Shown: in pieces, positions 7,422 to 15,466 of the stretch
Position numbering within the stretch: position 1 is the first letter of the stretch
Layout: every line of letters begins with the position of its first letter
NCBI GenBank assembly: GCA_016926875.1
Contig: JAFGNU010000046.1
Location: 1-59,911, forward strand
DNA length: 59,911 nucleotides
Source of the DNA: Anaerolineae bacterium
GTDB taxonomy: Bacteria; Chloroflexota; Anaerolineae; Aggregatilineales; Aggregatilineaceae
Direction of reading: 5' to 3'
Notes under the pieces: generated by a model
Told to the model about the DNA's origin: nothing
The model's input: the letters and a program-made list of their open reading frames with translations, nothing else
Databases searched by the model: none
Program-made: the position numbers and the translations under genes

Positions 7422-8114
7422 ATGACCAGAAAAATACTCATCGCGGATGACGAGCAGCAAATCCTTGACACTGTGCGTGCTTACCTGGAGAGCGCCGGGT
7501 TTCAGACCGTCACCGCGCGCAACGGGCGCGAGGCGCTGTTCGCCTTCCGGCACGAACAGCCGGACATGATCATCCTCGACGTGATGATGCCCGAAATGGA
7601 CGGTTGGGAAGCAGCCCGCCTGATCCGCAAAGAAAGCGACCTGCCGATCCTGTTCCTGACGGCCCGCGTGGACGACGTGGATAAAATCACCGGGCTAGAG
7701 ATCGGCGCGGACGAATATGTAACTAAACCGTTCAGCCCGCGGGTTTTGGTGGCGCAAGTGCGCGCGATTTTGCGGCGCGTCTATGGTGAACTGTCGAGCG
7801 AGCCGACCATCTGGCGCGTGGGTGACCTGGAACTGAACGACGAGACACGCCTGGTCACCGTCGGTGGGGAGCGTGTTGAACTCACACCGAGCGAATTTGA
7901 CCTGCTGGCTATCCTGATCGCGCGGCCCGGACGTGTGTTTACACGTATGGAACTTCTGGAACGGCTGCAAGGCGATGCATTTGTGGGCTACGAGCGCACG
8001 ATTGATGTGCACGTTAAAAATTTGCGGGCCAAGATCGAACAAAACCCCCGCGAGCCGCGCCACGTCGAGACGGTGTACGGAATAGGCTACCGGATGCGAC
8101 CTGATGATGACTAG
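7422..8114 (+). CDS. OmpR/PhoB-family DNA-binding response regulator
   Basis: The product has 230 residues. The receiver domain (1-118) has the acidic pocket Asp9-Asp10, the phosphorylation site Asp53 (in IILDVMMPEMDGW), the switch Thr80 and Lys102 (in TKPFSP). The C-terminal winged-helix domain (about 130-226) shows the typical LTPSEFDLL, RTIDVHVKNLRAKI and YGIGYRM motifs. The start at 7422 gives the standard MTRKILIADDE beginning; an in-frame start at 7359 would add 21 residues not seen in the family. Its end overlaps the kinase start by 11 bases, so the two are translationally coupled. It probably binds the 11-bp repeats at 5408-5451. Confidence 0.95.
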   Translation: MTRKILIADDEQQILDTVRAYLESAGFQTVTARNGREALFAFRHEQPDMIILDVMMPEMDGWEAARLIRKESDLPILFLTARVDDVDKITGLEIGADEYVTKPFSPRVLVAQVRAILRRVYGELSSEPTIWRVGDLELNDETRLVTVGGERVELTPSEFDLLAILIARPGRVFTRMELLERLQGDAFVGYERTIDVHVKNLRAKIEQNPREPRHVETVYGIGYRMRPDDD

Positions 8115-9507
8115 ATTAAACAGGCTGTGGGTGCGGTTGACGTTGGCGTTTTTGATTGTCGCGTGGCTGGCGATCAGCGCCACGGCGGTGATCGTGCGCT
8201 CCACAACTGAAAGCAGCTTCCGCCAATACGTGCAGGAACGCGAAGCCGCCAGTCTTCAGGGTGTATCCGCTGACGAGCTGCAAGCCTACTACGCCGATAC
8301 CGGTTCGTGGACAGGCGTTGAGGTGCTGCTGCCGGGTCCCAAAAGTGACGGGCAGGGCCAGGGACAGGGGCAAGGCCAGGGGCGTATACGTGACAGCAGC
8401 CAGCGCGGCGCCAAGGTCAGCATTGCCGACAGCACGGGCGTGGTAGTCGCTTCAACCGATGCGGCGCGGCTGGGCACACAGCTAGACGGCAGCGCGCGGC
8501 AAGCTGCCATTGCCCTGACGGTGCAGGGAGCGCAGGTCGGCTGGCTGGTGCAGGAAACGCCGACGACCCAGATTCTTGGCGAGGCTGAAACCGATTTCCT
8601 GGACAAGATGACGGACACATTTTTGATCACGGCTGTGGGCGTGGCGCTGTTGGCGGTGCTGGTTGGCGTGGGACTGTCCTGGCAGATCGCGCGCCCGCTG
8701 CGCACATTGACCCACGCGGTCGAAGACTTACAGGCAGGTGACCTGGGCCGCCAAGTGCTTGTGTCCGGCAGCGCCGAAGTAACCGAGCTATCCGGGGCCT
8801 TTAATGCCATGTCCCGCGATCTGGCCGCCGGAGAAAAACTGCGCCAGCGGATGGCGGCGGACATTGCACACGAACTGCGCACGCCGGTTAGTGTGCTGCG
8901 CGGGCACCTGGAAGCCATGCTCGACGGCGTGTTTCCGCTGGATGCCCGGCATCTCGCCGTCGCGTATGATCAGACGATCCACCTGGCCCGGCTGGTCGAA
9001 GACCTGCGCCTGCTGACCAGGGCCGAAGCTGGTCAACTGCCGCTCAAAAGAGTACCTGCTGCGCCCGAAGCGCTGGTTGCGCAGGCGGTCGAACGCTTCA
9101 AGCCGCTGGCTGCGGATGTCTCGGTGACATTAACGTCCCAGGTTGCGCCGGGCCTGCCGCCAGTTGATGTGGACGTTGACCGGTTGCAGCAGATTTTTGG
9201 CAATCTGCTTGCGAATGCGCTGCGCCATACACCGCAAAGCGGGCGGATCACGGTCGGCGCGACCCGCCAACCTGACGGCGTATTATTCAGCGTGTGCAAC
9301 ACTGGCAGCCCACTGAGCGCCGATCAGCGGCTAAATGTGTTCAAACCGTTCTGGCGAGCGGAAGAAGCGCGCGAAAGGGACAGCGGCGGGACCGGGCTTG
9401 GCCTGGCGATTGCGCAGCAGTTGGTAGCCCTGCACGGCGGGCATATCCGGGTTGAGAGCGAGCCGCAGCAAACCTGCTTTACCTTTACGATCCCCACAGC
9501 AAGCTAA
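8104..9507 (+). CDS. Sensor histidine kinase with Gly-Gln tract in its periplasmic loop
   Basis: The protein has 467 residues: TM1 at about 12-31, a periplasmic sensor region (32-171), TM2 at 172-193, HAMP at 194-246, and a dimerisation domain with phospho-acceptor His256 in DIAHELRTPVS. The ATP-binding domain has the N box NLLANALRH (367-375), F box FKPFWR and G2 box GGTGLGLA (428-435). This is the complete BaeS/PhoR-like layout. The sensor loop carries a (GQ)5G tract at residues 83-93, the same dipeptide repeat that fills the secreted protein at 6171. Two adjacent ATG codons (8104 and 8107) overlap the regulator's stop region. It phosphorylates the preceding regulator; the signal is unknown. 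Confidence 0.95.
   Translation: MMTRLNRLWVRLTLAFLIVAWLAISATAVIVRSTTESSFRQYVQEREAASLQGVSADELQAYYADTGSWTGVEVLLPGPKSDGQGQGQGQGQGRIRDSSQRGAKVSIADSTGVVVASTDAARLGTQLDGSARQAAIALTVQGAQVGWLVQETPTTQILGEAETDFLDKMTDTFLITAVGVALLAVLVGVGLSWQIARPLRTLTHAVEDLQAGDLGRQVLVSGSAEVTELSGAFNAMSRDLAAGEKLRQRMAADIAHELRTPVSVLRGHLEAMLDGVFPLDARHLAVAYDQTIHLARLVEDLRLLTRAEAGQLPLKRVPAAPEALVAQAVERFKPLAADVSVTLTSQVAPGLPPVDVDVDRLQQIFGNLLANALRHTPQSGRITVGATRQPDGVLFSVCNTGSPLSADQRLNVFKPFWRAEEARERDSGGTGLGLAIAQQLVALHGGHIRVESEPQQTCFTFTIPTAS
8350..8382 (+). repeat. Gly-Gln repeat within the kinase sensor domain
   Basis: GGNCAR units encode GQGQGQGQGQG inside the periplasmic region of the histidine kinase. The tract matches those in the secreted protein two genes upstream. 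Confidence 0.85.
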
Positions 9508-9600
9508 CGCGGCAACAGGCAAACTGCATTCACTCTGGCAGCGCCCCGCAGCCCCCCCGCTTCGTGATACAATGAGCGAAACAATATATATCCGTTTCTT

Positions 9601-9672
9601 CCCCGGTTTTTACGTACTTGCAGGTTGATCAACATGTTCCCGGTAACCACAAACAGCCGGTAAAAACCGGGG
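9601..9672 (+). promoter_or_regulatory. Long inverted repeat in the 5' region of the GTPase gene
   Basis: CCCCGGTTTTTAC (9601-9613) and GTAAAAACCGGGG (9660-9672) are perfect 13-bp arms enclosing 46 bases. The loop holds the palindrome GTTGATCAAC (9624-9633). The right arm ends 19 bases before the ATG at 9692 and includes GGGG, which starts the purine-rich GGGGAGAAAG. Folding could therefore affect ribosome access. There is no T-run, so it is not a terminator. It may be an RNA switch or a protein-binding site. Confidence 0.55.
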
Positions 9673-9691
9673 AGAAAGCGAGCAGAAAGCC

Positions 9692-10681
9692 ATGCCGACC
9701 AACCTTCCCCCGGAATATTACGATGTTGAAGAACGCTACCGCACTGCCGAAACGGTGGCGGAGAAAATCATCCACCTTGAGGAAATGCTGAGCGTCATCC
9801 CCAAGCATAAAGGCACCGATAGGCTGCGAGCCGATCTACGCCGGAAACTATCCAAGCTGAAAGATGCGGCTGCGGCGCGCAAAGGCGGCAGCCGTCAGGT
9901 TTCCCCCTACCATATTGACCGGGAAGGGGTGGGCCAGGTGGCGGTGGTTGGAGCGGCTAACGTGGGGAAGTCCAGTTTGATCGCAGCGCTGACCAACGCC
10001 GAACCTGACATCGCAGACTACCCGTATACGACGGCTGTACCGATGCCCGGCATGATGCCGGTTGACAACATCCAGGTTCAACTGATTGATACGCCGCCCT
10101 TGAGCGCAGAGTTTGAGGAACCTCAATTGATGGACCTGATTCGACGGTCCGATCTCATCGCGCTCGTTATCGACTTGCAGGCGCATCCCATCCAGCAGCT
10201 TGAAGACTCCATCGCACTGCTGGAAAAATACCGCATCATTCCCGATCACCTGAAGGACCAATACCCTGACCAGCGGCGCCTGACCTTCAAACCACTGCTA
10301 GTGCTGGTCAATAAAACGGATGATGAACAGTTGGATGCAGACTTTGCAGCGCTGTGCGATCTGCTTAAAGACGAACCGTGTCCCTTGTTCCCGATCTCGG
10401 CAGCCGCCGGGCGGTACCTGGAACAATTCAAACAAATGGTTTTTGAACGGCTGGACATCGTCCGGATTTATTCCAAGCCGCCCGGCAAAGATCCGAATCT
10501 TGACGTGCCGTTTGTGATGAAGCGGGGCGGTACGGTGATGGAATTCGCCGCCAAGGTCCACCAAGACTTTGCCGACAAGCTCAAATCGGCGCGGGTGTGG
10601 GGCGACGGCGTCTATGACGGCCAGAAAGTCGGTCGAGACCATGTGCTGCATGACGGCGACGTGGTTGAACTGCGCACATAG
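9692..10681 (+). CDS. DRG/Obg-like GTPase with TGS domain
   Basis: The 329-residue protein has a helical N-terminus (1-70), a G domain and a C-terminal TGS domain (about 265-329). Visible motifs are G1 GAANVGKSS (87-95), G2 YPYTT (110-114), G3 DTPP (133-136, where DTPG is usual) and G4 NKTD (about 207-210). The layout matches the DRG branch of the Obg-HflX superfamily. That branch is best known from archaea and eukaryotes, where it acts with ribosomes; bacterial copies are scattered. Its N-terminal half resembles the helix-turn-helix region of DRG proteins. The Pro in G3 is a small departure from consensus. It appears transcribed alone, behind a long inverted repeat. Confidence 0.85.
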   Translation: MPTNLPPEYYDVEERYRTAETVAEKIIHLEEMLSVIPKHKGTDRLRADLRRKLSKLKDAAAARKGGSRQVSPYHIDREGVGQVAVVGAANVGKSSLIAALTNAEPDIADYPYTTAVPMPGMMPVDNIQVQLIDTPPLSAEFEEPQLMDLIRRSDLIALVIDLQAHPIQQLEDSIALLEKYRIIPDHLKDQYPDQRRLTFKPLLVLVNKTDDEQLDADFAALCDLLKDEPCPLFPISAAAGRYLEQFKQMVFERLDIVRIYSKPPGKDPNLDVPFVMKRGGTVMEFAAKVHQDFADKLKSARVWGDGVYDGQKVGRDHVLHDGDVVELRT

Positions 10682-10702
10682 CTTCTCTTGAAACACGCCG
10701 TG

Positions 10703-12565
10703 TCATTGGACCTGGATGGTACCTAACACAGCATATTCGCCCGTCTCGCCAGCCGTCAGCGCGGGAAGCGGCTGGTTATCACCATACCAGTACACTTTTA
10801 GCGCCAGTTGGTACGCACCGGGCAGCAGGTCGGCGGGCAGGGCGAGGCGGTGAACATCATACTTCAACTCGCCGGGCTGCCACGTACTGGTTGGTGCCGC
10901 ACCGTCAAGCGGCGGGCCGTCGTGCTGCGCTACCAGTTCGCCCGCTTCGTTCAACACAAAAACCGATACGCTGTAATCCAGGGCGGGTTGTTGGTTGGCG
11001 GTCCACCACAGGGTAACGGTGAGCGTCCGGCCCGCTTTGGCCATTCCCGGAACATTGGATTTTTGCAGCGTAAACAGGTCGCCAAAGGTGGCTGCTGCTG
11101 TGCTGCCGGGCTTGTCGTAGCGGTGGCTGTACAGCGGGGTGCCCAGGTGATCCACGGACAGGCTCGCCGTGCGCTGAAAACCCGCTTCCGCGATCAGGCT
11201 GGCGTATTCGTCCAGCGACTCATCGCCCCACGTGATCAGCCAGAAAGCATCGATCTCGTGTAAATAGCCGAGCAGCGTCGGCAAAAACTGCCCTTTGTAC
11301 TGGCTCCGCCACTCGCGCAGTGAGATGCGCGGCGTCTCTTCGCCTATTTGCCGGTCGATGTAGTAACGCACCGGGAAATCGCCGACCCATACATCTATCA
11401 AAATTGGTTCATCATCCAGGTGATAATCCGCAACGTTGCGCGTCACCGCGCGCCAATCCGGGTAGTGCCGCCGGGCGTCAACGGTTGTCAGGCTGACGAC
11501 CACAATCACGCCCACCAGGAACAGCCGCGCCGTGCGATGCAGGTTTGTCAGCCCATGCCCGATCAACAGGACAATGGCGGGCGTGATCAGAATGAAGTTG
11601 CGCACGGTCAAGAACTGCCTGCGTTCGTTGATGACCACCGTCAGTCCAACCATCAGCCCGATCCAGGTTGCCAGGTAGAGCGCGGGCCACACCGGGTGCA
11701 GCCGGATATGGGGGTATAATTTGCTCTGCCGGTAGCTGATGTAAACTAGGCCAAGCAGCAGCAGCCCAGCCATTAGCCCAAAGTGACTGCCAAGCAGCGC
11801 GTCGCGCACGGCGCGGTAGGTGTCGGCGTTGTTCGGCAGCGCATTTTGATAGTAGAGCGGGTTATCCCAGCGCAGGCGGTTCTGGTCGATCACTACCGGT
11901 AACCAGGGCAGGAAGCCTGTACACACCGCGCCAAACAGGAACAGCGCTTCCTTCAGCCGTCTGGCCGGGCGCACGACCAACAGCATGTGGATCAACTGCG
12001 CAATCAGCACAAAACCGCCCAGGTAATGCGTGTACAGCAGCAAAATCGACGCCAGCACGTAGCCGATCCGGCTGCTTCGCGATGGGCAGCGCCACCAGCG
12101 GACATAAAATAAACTGGACAGCACGGCGAACGTCACCAGCAGGCTGTAATGCCTTACTTCCTGTGATAGATCGATGTGGTTGTCGGCCAGCGCTAAGAGC
12201 AGCGCCGCGATCACGCCCGCCGCCGGGCTGAACAACTCGCGGCCCAACCGGTACGTTGCAGCCACCGCAACCAGCCCGATCAGCACGCTAAAGGTACGCG
12301 TTGCAAATTCCGTATCGCCCGTCATATTGCGCCACAGCCGGAAGCTTACAAAAAAGAGCGGGGGATGCTGATCGCCAGCCAGGGTGCGCGTAATGTTATC
12401 CAACCGTGGCTCTTCGCTGAGCAGCATCGTCCAGCCTTCGTCAGCCCACAAACTGCGCGTCTCAACATCATGGACACGTAACGCCCAACCGAGCAGCAAG
12501 ATCAAAGTCAACAGCAGCAAACGCGCGCCAGGCCGGGAAAGTGGGGATAACCGGAGATCGTTCAT
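10703..12565 (-). CDS. GT39-like polytopic glycosyltransferase
   Basis: This 620-residue membrane protein has a cytoplasmic start, TM1 at about 15-30, and the first-loop acidic pair Asp42-Glu43 in SLWADEGWT. That pair is the catalytic signature of GT-C enzymes of the PMT_2/ArnT type. DQHPPLFF (65-72) and RLGRELFSPAAG follow as in that family. About ten hydrophobic segments run to residue 380, followed by a soluble domain with a beta-sandwich-like C-terminus (about 480-620). These enzymes transfer sugars from polyprenyl-phosphate donors to proteins or lipids on the outer face of the membrane. It converges on the GTPase gene with a 21-base gap. Donor and acceptor are unknown. Confidence 0.85.
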   Translation of the reverse strand: MNDLRLSPLSRPGARLLLLTLILLLGWALRVHDVETRSLWADEGWTMLLSEEPRLDNITRTLAGDQHPPLFFVSFRLWRNMTGDTEFATRTFSVLIGLVAVAATYRLGRELFSPAAGVIAALLLALADNHIDLSQEVRHYSLLVTFAVLSSLFYVRWWRCPSRSSRIGYVLASILLLYTHYLGGFVLIAQLIHMLLVVRPARRLKEALFLFGAVCTGFLPWLPVVIDQNRLRWDNPLYYQNALPNNADTYRAVRDALLGSHFGLMAGLLLLGLVYISYRQSKLYPHIRLHPVWPALYLATWIGLMVGLTVVINERRQFLTVRNFILITPAIVLLIGHGLTNLHRTARLFLVGVIVVVSLTTVDARRHYPDWRAVTRNVADYHLDDEPILIDVWVGDFPVRYYIDRQIGEETPRISLREWRSQYKGQFLPTLLGYLHEIDAFWLITWGDESLDEYASLIAEAGFQRTASLSVDHLGTPLYSHRYDKPGSTAAATFGDLFTLQKSNVPGMAKAGRTLTVTLWWTANQQPALDYSVSVFVLNEAGELVAQHDGPPLDGAAPTSTWQPGELKYDVHRLALPADLLPGAYQLALKVYWYGDNQPLPALTAGETGEYAVLGTIQVQ

Positions 12566-12601
12566 CGTATGTCATCGCTTTCACGCCAGATGTATGAGGC
12601 G

Positions 12602-12630
12602 ATTGTACCGTGCCCCGGACGGCGCGCCAA
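12602..12630 (-). promoter_or_regulatory. Promoter of the GT39-like gene
   Basis: Read on the minus strand, TTGGCG (12625-12630) and TACAAT (12602-12607) are 17 bases apart. The predicted start site, near 12595, is about 30 bases before the ATG at 12565. Confidence 0.55.
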
Positions 12631-12801
12631 CGACAATAAACTCGTTTTAATATGCCCGGTAGCAGTTCCACTTAGATTTAAATAGTAAAATTTTTTAATA
12701 GCTCCAACACGTCCTTAACAAAACATTTACGCAATTCATGGTATTGTATTGATAGGCGCAGCAAAAAACCTGTCCTGTGTTATAGAGATGGGGATTGTAA
12801 T

Positions 12802-13236
12802 ATGGACTCGCCCGTTCAACACGGTAAAACACGGGTCTGGTGGGATGGCGGCGAAGTGGAATTTATTCGCTGGACGGATAAATCGCTGGTCTTCTGCTGG
12901 GACAACACGATGGATACCGCGGTCCATATGCCTCGGGGCGCTTTGGTGCGGCTGATTCGAAAAGGCGTGATGCAGATCGAAGGCGAGATGCCTGCCTGGA
13001 TTGAGCAAACACGGTCTGGTTTACGACCATCCGGAACAGCCACCAAAACCACCGAATCTACTCACAATGCTCCGGCCCAGCCGGTCAGCCAACAAGCAGA
13101 TGGACTCCAATTGGTCAAAGGCTCTCATGCCCAAGCAGCACACGCCAATGCGATCCAGCCGCGTCAACAACCGCAGCAAACCACCAGCATCAGCGTCATC
13201 AGCCGCCTGATCCGTCGATTAGCTGGCGTTGTATAA
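12802..13236 (+). CDS. Small hypothetical protein
   Basis: I do not recognise this 144-residue protein. Residues 1-70 form a compact, aromatic-rich domain (RVWWDGGEVEFIRWTDKSLVFCWDN) that looks like a small beta fold. Residues 75-125 are Gln-, Thr- and Pro-rich and probably disordered, and the C-terminus is basic with a short amphipathic helix (SVISRLIRRLAGVV). GGGGA lies about 10 bases before the ATG. It stands alone between divergently and convergently oriented genes, behind an unusually AT-rich stretch (12655-12760) that probably holds its promoter. No function is assigned. Confidence 0.6.
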   Translation: MDSPVQHGKTRVWWDGGEVEFIRWTDKSLVFCWDNTMDTAVHMPRGALVRLIRKGVMQIEGEMPAWIEQTRSGLRPSGTATKTTESTHNAPAQPVSQQADGLQLVKGSHAQAAHANAIQPRQQPQQTTSISVISRLIRRLAGVV

Positions 13237-13390
13237 AACAAGGGAAAGCAGCAGGAAGCCGTTAGTCGTTAGTTTTGAGTGGTAAGTACGCAAAGATCAG
13301 GCTGTTGTTTCTGTACTGACAGGTGGATGTTTTGTTTTTCGATTGGTCTTCCAGCTAACGATTGCTCGCTGACTGCTTCAACGTATTCGT

Positions 13391-14536
13391 TTAGAACAGG
13401 CGTAGCTGTTGGGTGGGTGAATGTCCATCCAACAACAGGTACGGTGCTGGGCGATTCGTGTTAGCCACGCCCGCTGCGCGGAGATCGCTCAAACTGCGCA
13501 GCGTATTTTTACGCCGGGCGGCGATAATGCGGGCTGCGCCCTTGCCCCCGATGCCAGGAATCCGCATCAGATCATGCCGGGACGCGGTGTTTACTTCCAA
13601 TGGTGCGTGTAACAGGTTCATATCGGCCCAGGCGTGCTTGGGATCAATGCCCAGGGGTAAATTCCCTTCGCCGGTAAACGGTAGTTCTTCCAGTTCAAAA
13701 CTGTAATCGCGCAGCAAAAAGCTTGCCTGGTAAAGCCGCAACTGGCGTGTCAGGTCGGTCGCCGGATAGTTGTCTAACGGGGTTTCGATCACCGGCTTGA
13801 ACGCCGAGAAATATGCTCGTGCCAGCCCCAGTTGGCGGTGCAAATAATCCGTCGTGCTCAGGATTTCGAGATCAGGTTCGCCCGCCGGGCCGACCACAAA
13901 CTCAGTAGTACTGCTCGGCACCGGTTCGCCCGTATGTTCGCGCCGCAAATCTTCGATCCAGCGCAGGCGTGTCAACAGTTCCTCATCGAACTGCTTGACC
14001 GGCGCGATCTGTGCCAGCCGCTCGCTGTTCGGCGCTTCCAGGTTAACCGAAACACGATCCGCCAGCGCCATAGTCCGCCGCACCTGATCACGCTCCGCGC
14101 CCGGCATTACCTTGAGATGCATATAGCCGCGAAAACCATACTTCTCGCGCAAAATCGTGCCAGTATCGATGATCGCGTCCTGGCTGGTGACGCCCCCACG
14201 CACAACCCCGGACGACAAAAACAGTCCTTCAACCACTCCCGCCTGGTAGAGCGCCATAAAACCCTGTGCCATACTGTCCGGCGAAAACGTGACACGCCTC
14301 ATACCCGACCGGCCTGTACGGAAGGGACAGTACAGGCAGTTGCGCTCGCAGGCAGTCGTCATCATCGCCTTGAGAACGGGCATTTTGCGGTTGCCTGCCG
14401 TTACATTGGTCACACACCCCTTTAGTTCCGGGGGAATGACCAGGGATGACGCTGCCTGCTCCTGGGCGGGAGCATCGCCCACCGACTCAAATTCGGTCGC
14501 GCCGTGTAGTGCTTGCAGCAGGTCTTCGCCGTCCAT
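13391..14536 (-). CDS. Radical SAM protein with C-terminal helix-hairpin-helix, putative DNA modification/repair
   Basis: The product has 381 residues. The radical-SAM iron-sulfur ligands are in an unusual spacing, C63-x3-C67-x2-C70 (ACERNCLYC), which is the normal CX3CX2C pattern. The barrel continues to about residue 300. The C-terminal segment NTASRHDLMRIPGIGGKGAA (near 315-335) is a helix-hairpin-helix of the ComEA/DNA-polymerase-X kind that binds DNA without sequence preference. This combination matches the family annotated as putative DNA modification/repair radical SAM protein (TIGR03916). That family usually sits next to a uracil-DNA-glycosylase-like partner (TIGR03915). No partner is seen here. 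AAGGA lies 10 bases before the ATG, and it has its own promoter at 14572. Confidence 0.85.
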   Translation of the reverse strand: MDGEDLLQALHGATEFESVGDAPAQEQAASSLVIPPELKGCVTNVTAGNRKMPVLKAMMTTACERNCLYCPFRTGRSGMRRVTFSPDSMAQGFMALYQAGVVEGLFLSSGVVRGGVTSQDAIIDTGTILREKYGFRGYMHLKVMPGAERDQVRRTMALADRVSVNLEAPNSERLAQIAPVKQFDEELLTRLRWIEDLRREHTGEPVPSSTTEFVVGPAGEPDLEILSTTDYLHRQLGLARAYFSAFKPVIETPLDNYPATDLTRQLRLYQASFLLRDYSFELEELPFTGEGNLPLGIDPKHAWADMNLLHAPLEVNTASRHDLMRIPGIGGKGAARIIAARRKNTLRSLSDLRAAGVANTNRPAPYLLLDGHSPTQQLRLF

Positions 14537-14571
14537 CGATCACATTCCTTATGATGTGTTCTGGTAGTAAT

Positions 14572-14600
14572 AGTATATCGAACTTTTGTTCTATCTGCAA
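14572..14600 (-). promoter_or_regulatory. Promoter of the radical SAM gene
   Basis: On the minus strand, TTGCAG (14595-14600) and TATACT (14572-14577) are separated by 17 bases. They lie directly downstream of the deformylase terminator and about 35 bases before the ATG. Confidence 0.65.
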
Positions 14601-14638
14601 TAAAACAAAAACATCCCGGCAGTTAAGTACCGGGACGT
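14601..14638 (-). terminator. Terminator of the peptide deformylase gene
   Basis: On the minus strand, ACGTCCCGG pairs with CCGGGATGT (9 bp, one G-T wobble) around a 10-base loop. TTTTGTTTTA follows. It is placed 33 bases after the deformylase stop codon. Confidence 0.85.
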
Positions 14639-14671
14639 CATGCGAACCTGTCGATCAGATCGGACACTGTG

Positions 14672-15250
14672 CTACTTACCGGGTTCGAATTCCATGTCGT
14701 GCTCAGTGTTGTATAAGTTGTATAAACCGGCGGCTTCGGCTTTATCCTCGTTCACCATCTGCCAGATTTCGGTCGCCCGGTCGATAAACAGTACACCGTC
14801 CAGGTGATCAATCTCGTGCTGGAAAACGCGCGCCAGCCACCCGTTAGCCTTGATACGAATTTTCTTGCCATCGCGATCATAGCCGCGCACCGTCACCGAT
14901 TGGTGGCGTTTCACATTGCCAAAATAGCCGGGGATAGACAGACAGGCTTCGATCCCATCCACCATGTCCCGCGACTCGCGGATGATCTCCGGGTTGACTA
15001 CCTGATATAGCACACCGGCATCGTCCCCGTATTCCCGCTTTGATTCTTCATCATCCGGCAGGCGCACCACAATCACCCGCTGGCTAACCGCCACCTGCGG
15101 CGCAGCCAGTCCCACACCCGGCTCGTCCAGCATTGTCTCGACCATGTCGTCAAGTAGCTGCTGTAACTTGGGATTGTTGAAATTGGTTACTTTGCGCGCC
15201 TTTTTGCGCAGAATTGGGTTCCCCAACAAAATCACTTCACGCAGTGCCAT
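14672..15250 (-). CDS. def: Peptide deformylase
   Basis: Peptide deformylase removes the formyl group from the N-terminal methionine of nascent proteins at the ribosome exit. All three family motifs are present in this 192-residue product: GVGLAAPQ (45-52), EACLS (101-105, with metal ligand Cys103) and HEIDH (145-149, two His ligands and the catalytic Glu). The second motif has Ala where EGCLS is usual. The start at 15250 is chosen because GGAG lies 9 bases upstream; an in-frame ATG at 15265 has none. It is a single-gene transcript, with a promoter at 15292 and a terminator at 14601, divergent from carAB. Confidence 0.96.
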   Translation of the reverse strand: MALREVILLGNPILRKKARKVTNFNNPKLQQLLDDMVETMLDEPGVGLAAPQVAVSQRVIVVRLPDDEESKREYGDDAGVLYQVVNPEIIRESRDMVDGIEACLSIPGYFGNVKRHQSVTVRGYDRDGKKIRIKANGWLARVFQHEIDHLDGVLFIDRATEIWQMVNEDKAEAAGLYNLYNTEHDMEFEPGK

Positions 15251-15291
15251 GAGAACAAGCTCCATTGCTGCTGTTTGTTACTTATAATTTG

Positions 15292-15320
15292 ATTGTACCG
15301 CTTCGTCACACGCTCGTAAA
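15292..15320 (-). promoter_or_regulatory. Promoter of the peptide deformylase gene
   Basis: On the minus strand, TTTACG (15315-15320) and TACAAT (15292-15297) are separated by 17 bases. The predicted start lies about 35 bases upstream of the chosen ATG. Confidence 0.6.
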
Positions 15321-15466
15321 GCGTTTTTGTTTTCCCCAAGCGCAGACAACGGGACTTTTACAATCCAGTAAGGAGTGCTCAGGTCCCTGTTTGGTCAAAA
15401 TGCCCTGGCATATCCCGCCCAAGAATAGTATGACAGCAGCCATCGAAAACTGGCGGCGAGGTGCGC

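Noticed and set aside
15296..15336. Hairpin plus T-run (CGCTT...AAGCG-TTTTTG) upstream of carA, as a pyrimidine attenuator
   Set aside because: The stem is only 5 bp, no antiterminator partner or leader ORF is visible, and it overlaps the divergent deformylase promoter.
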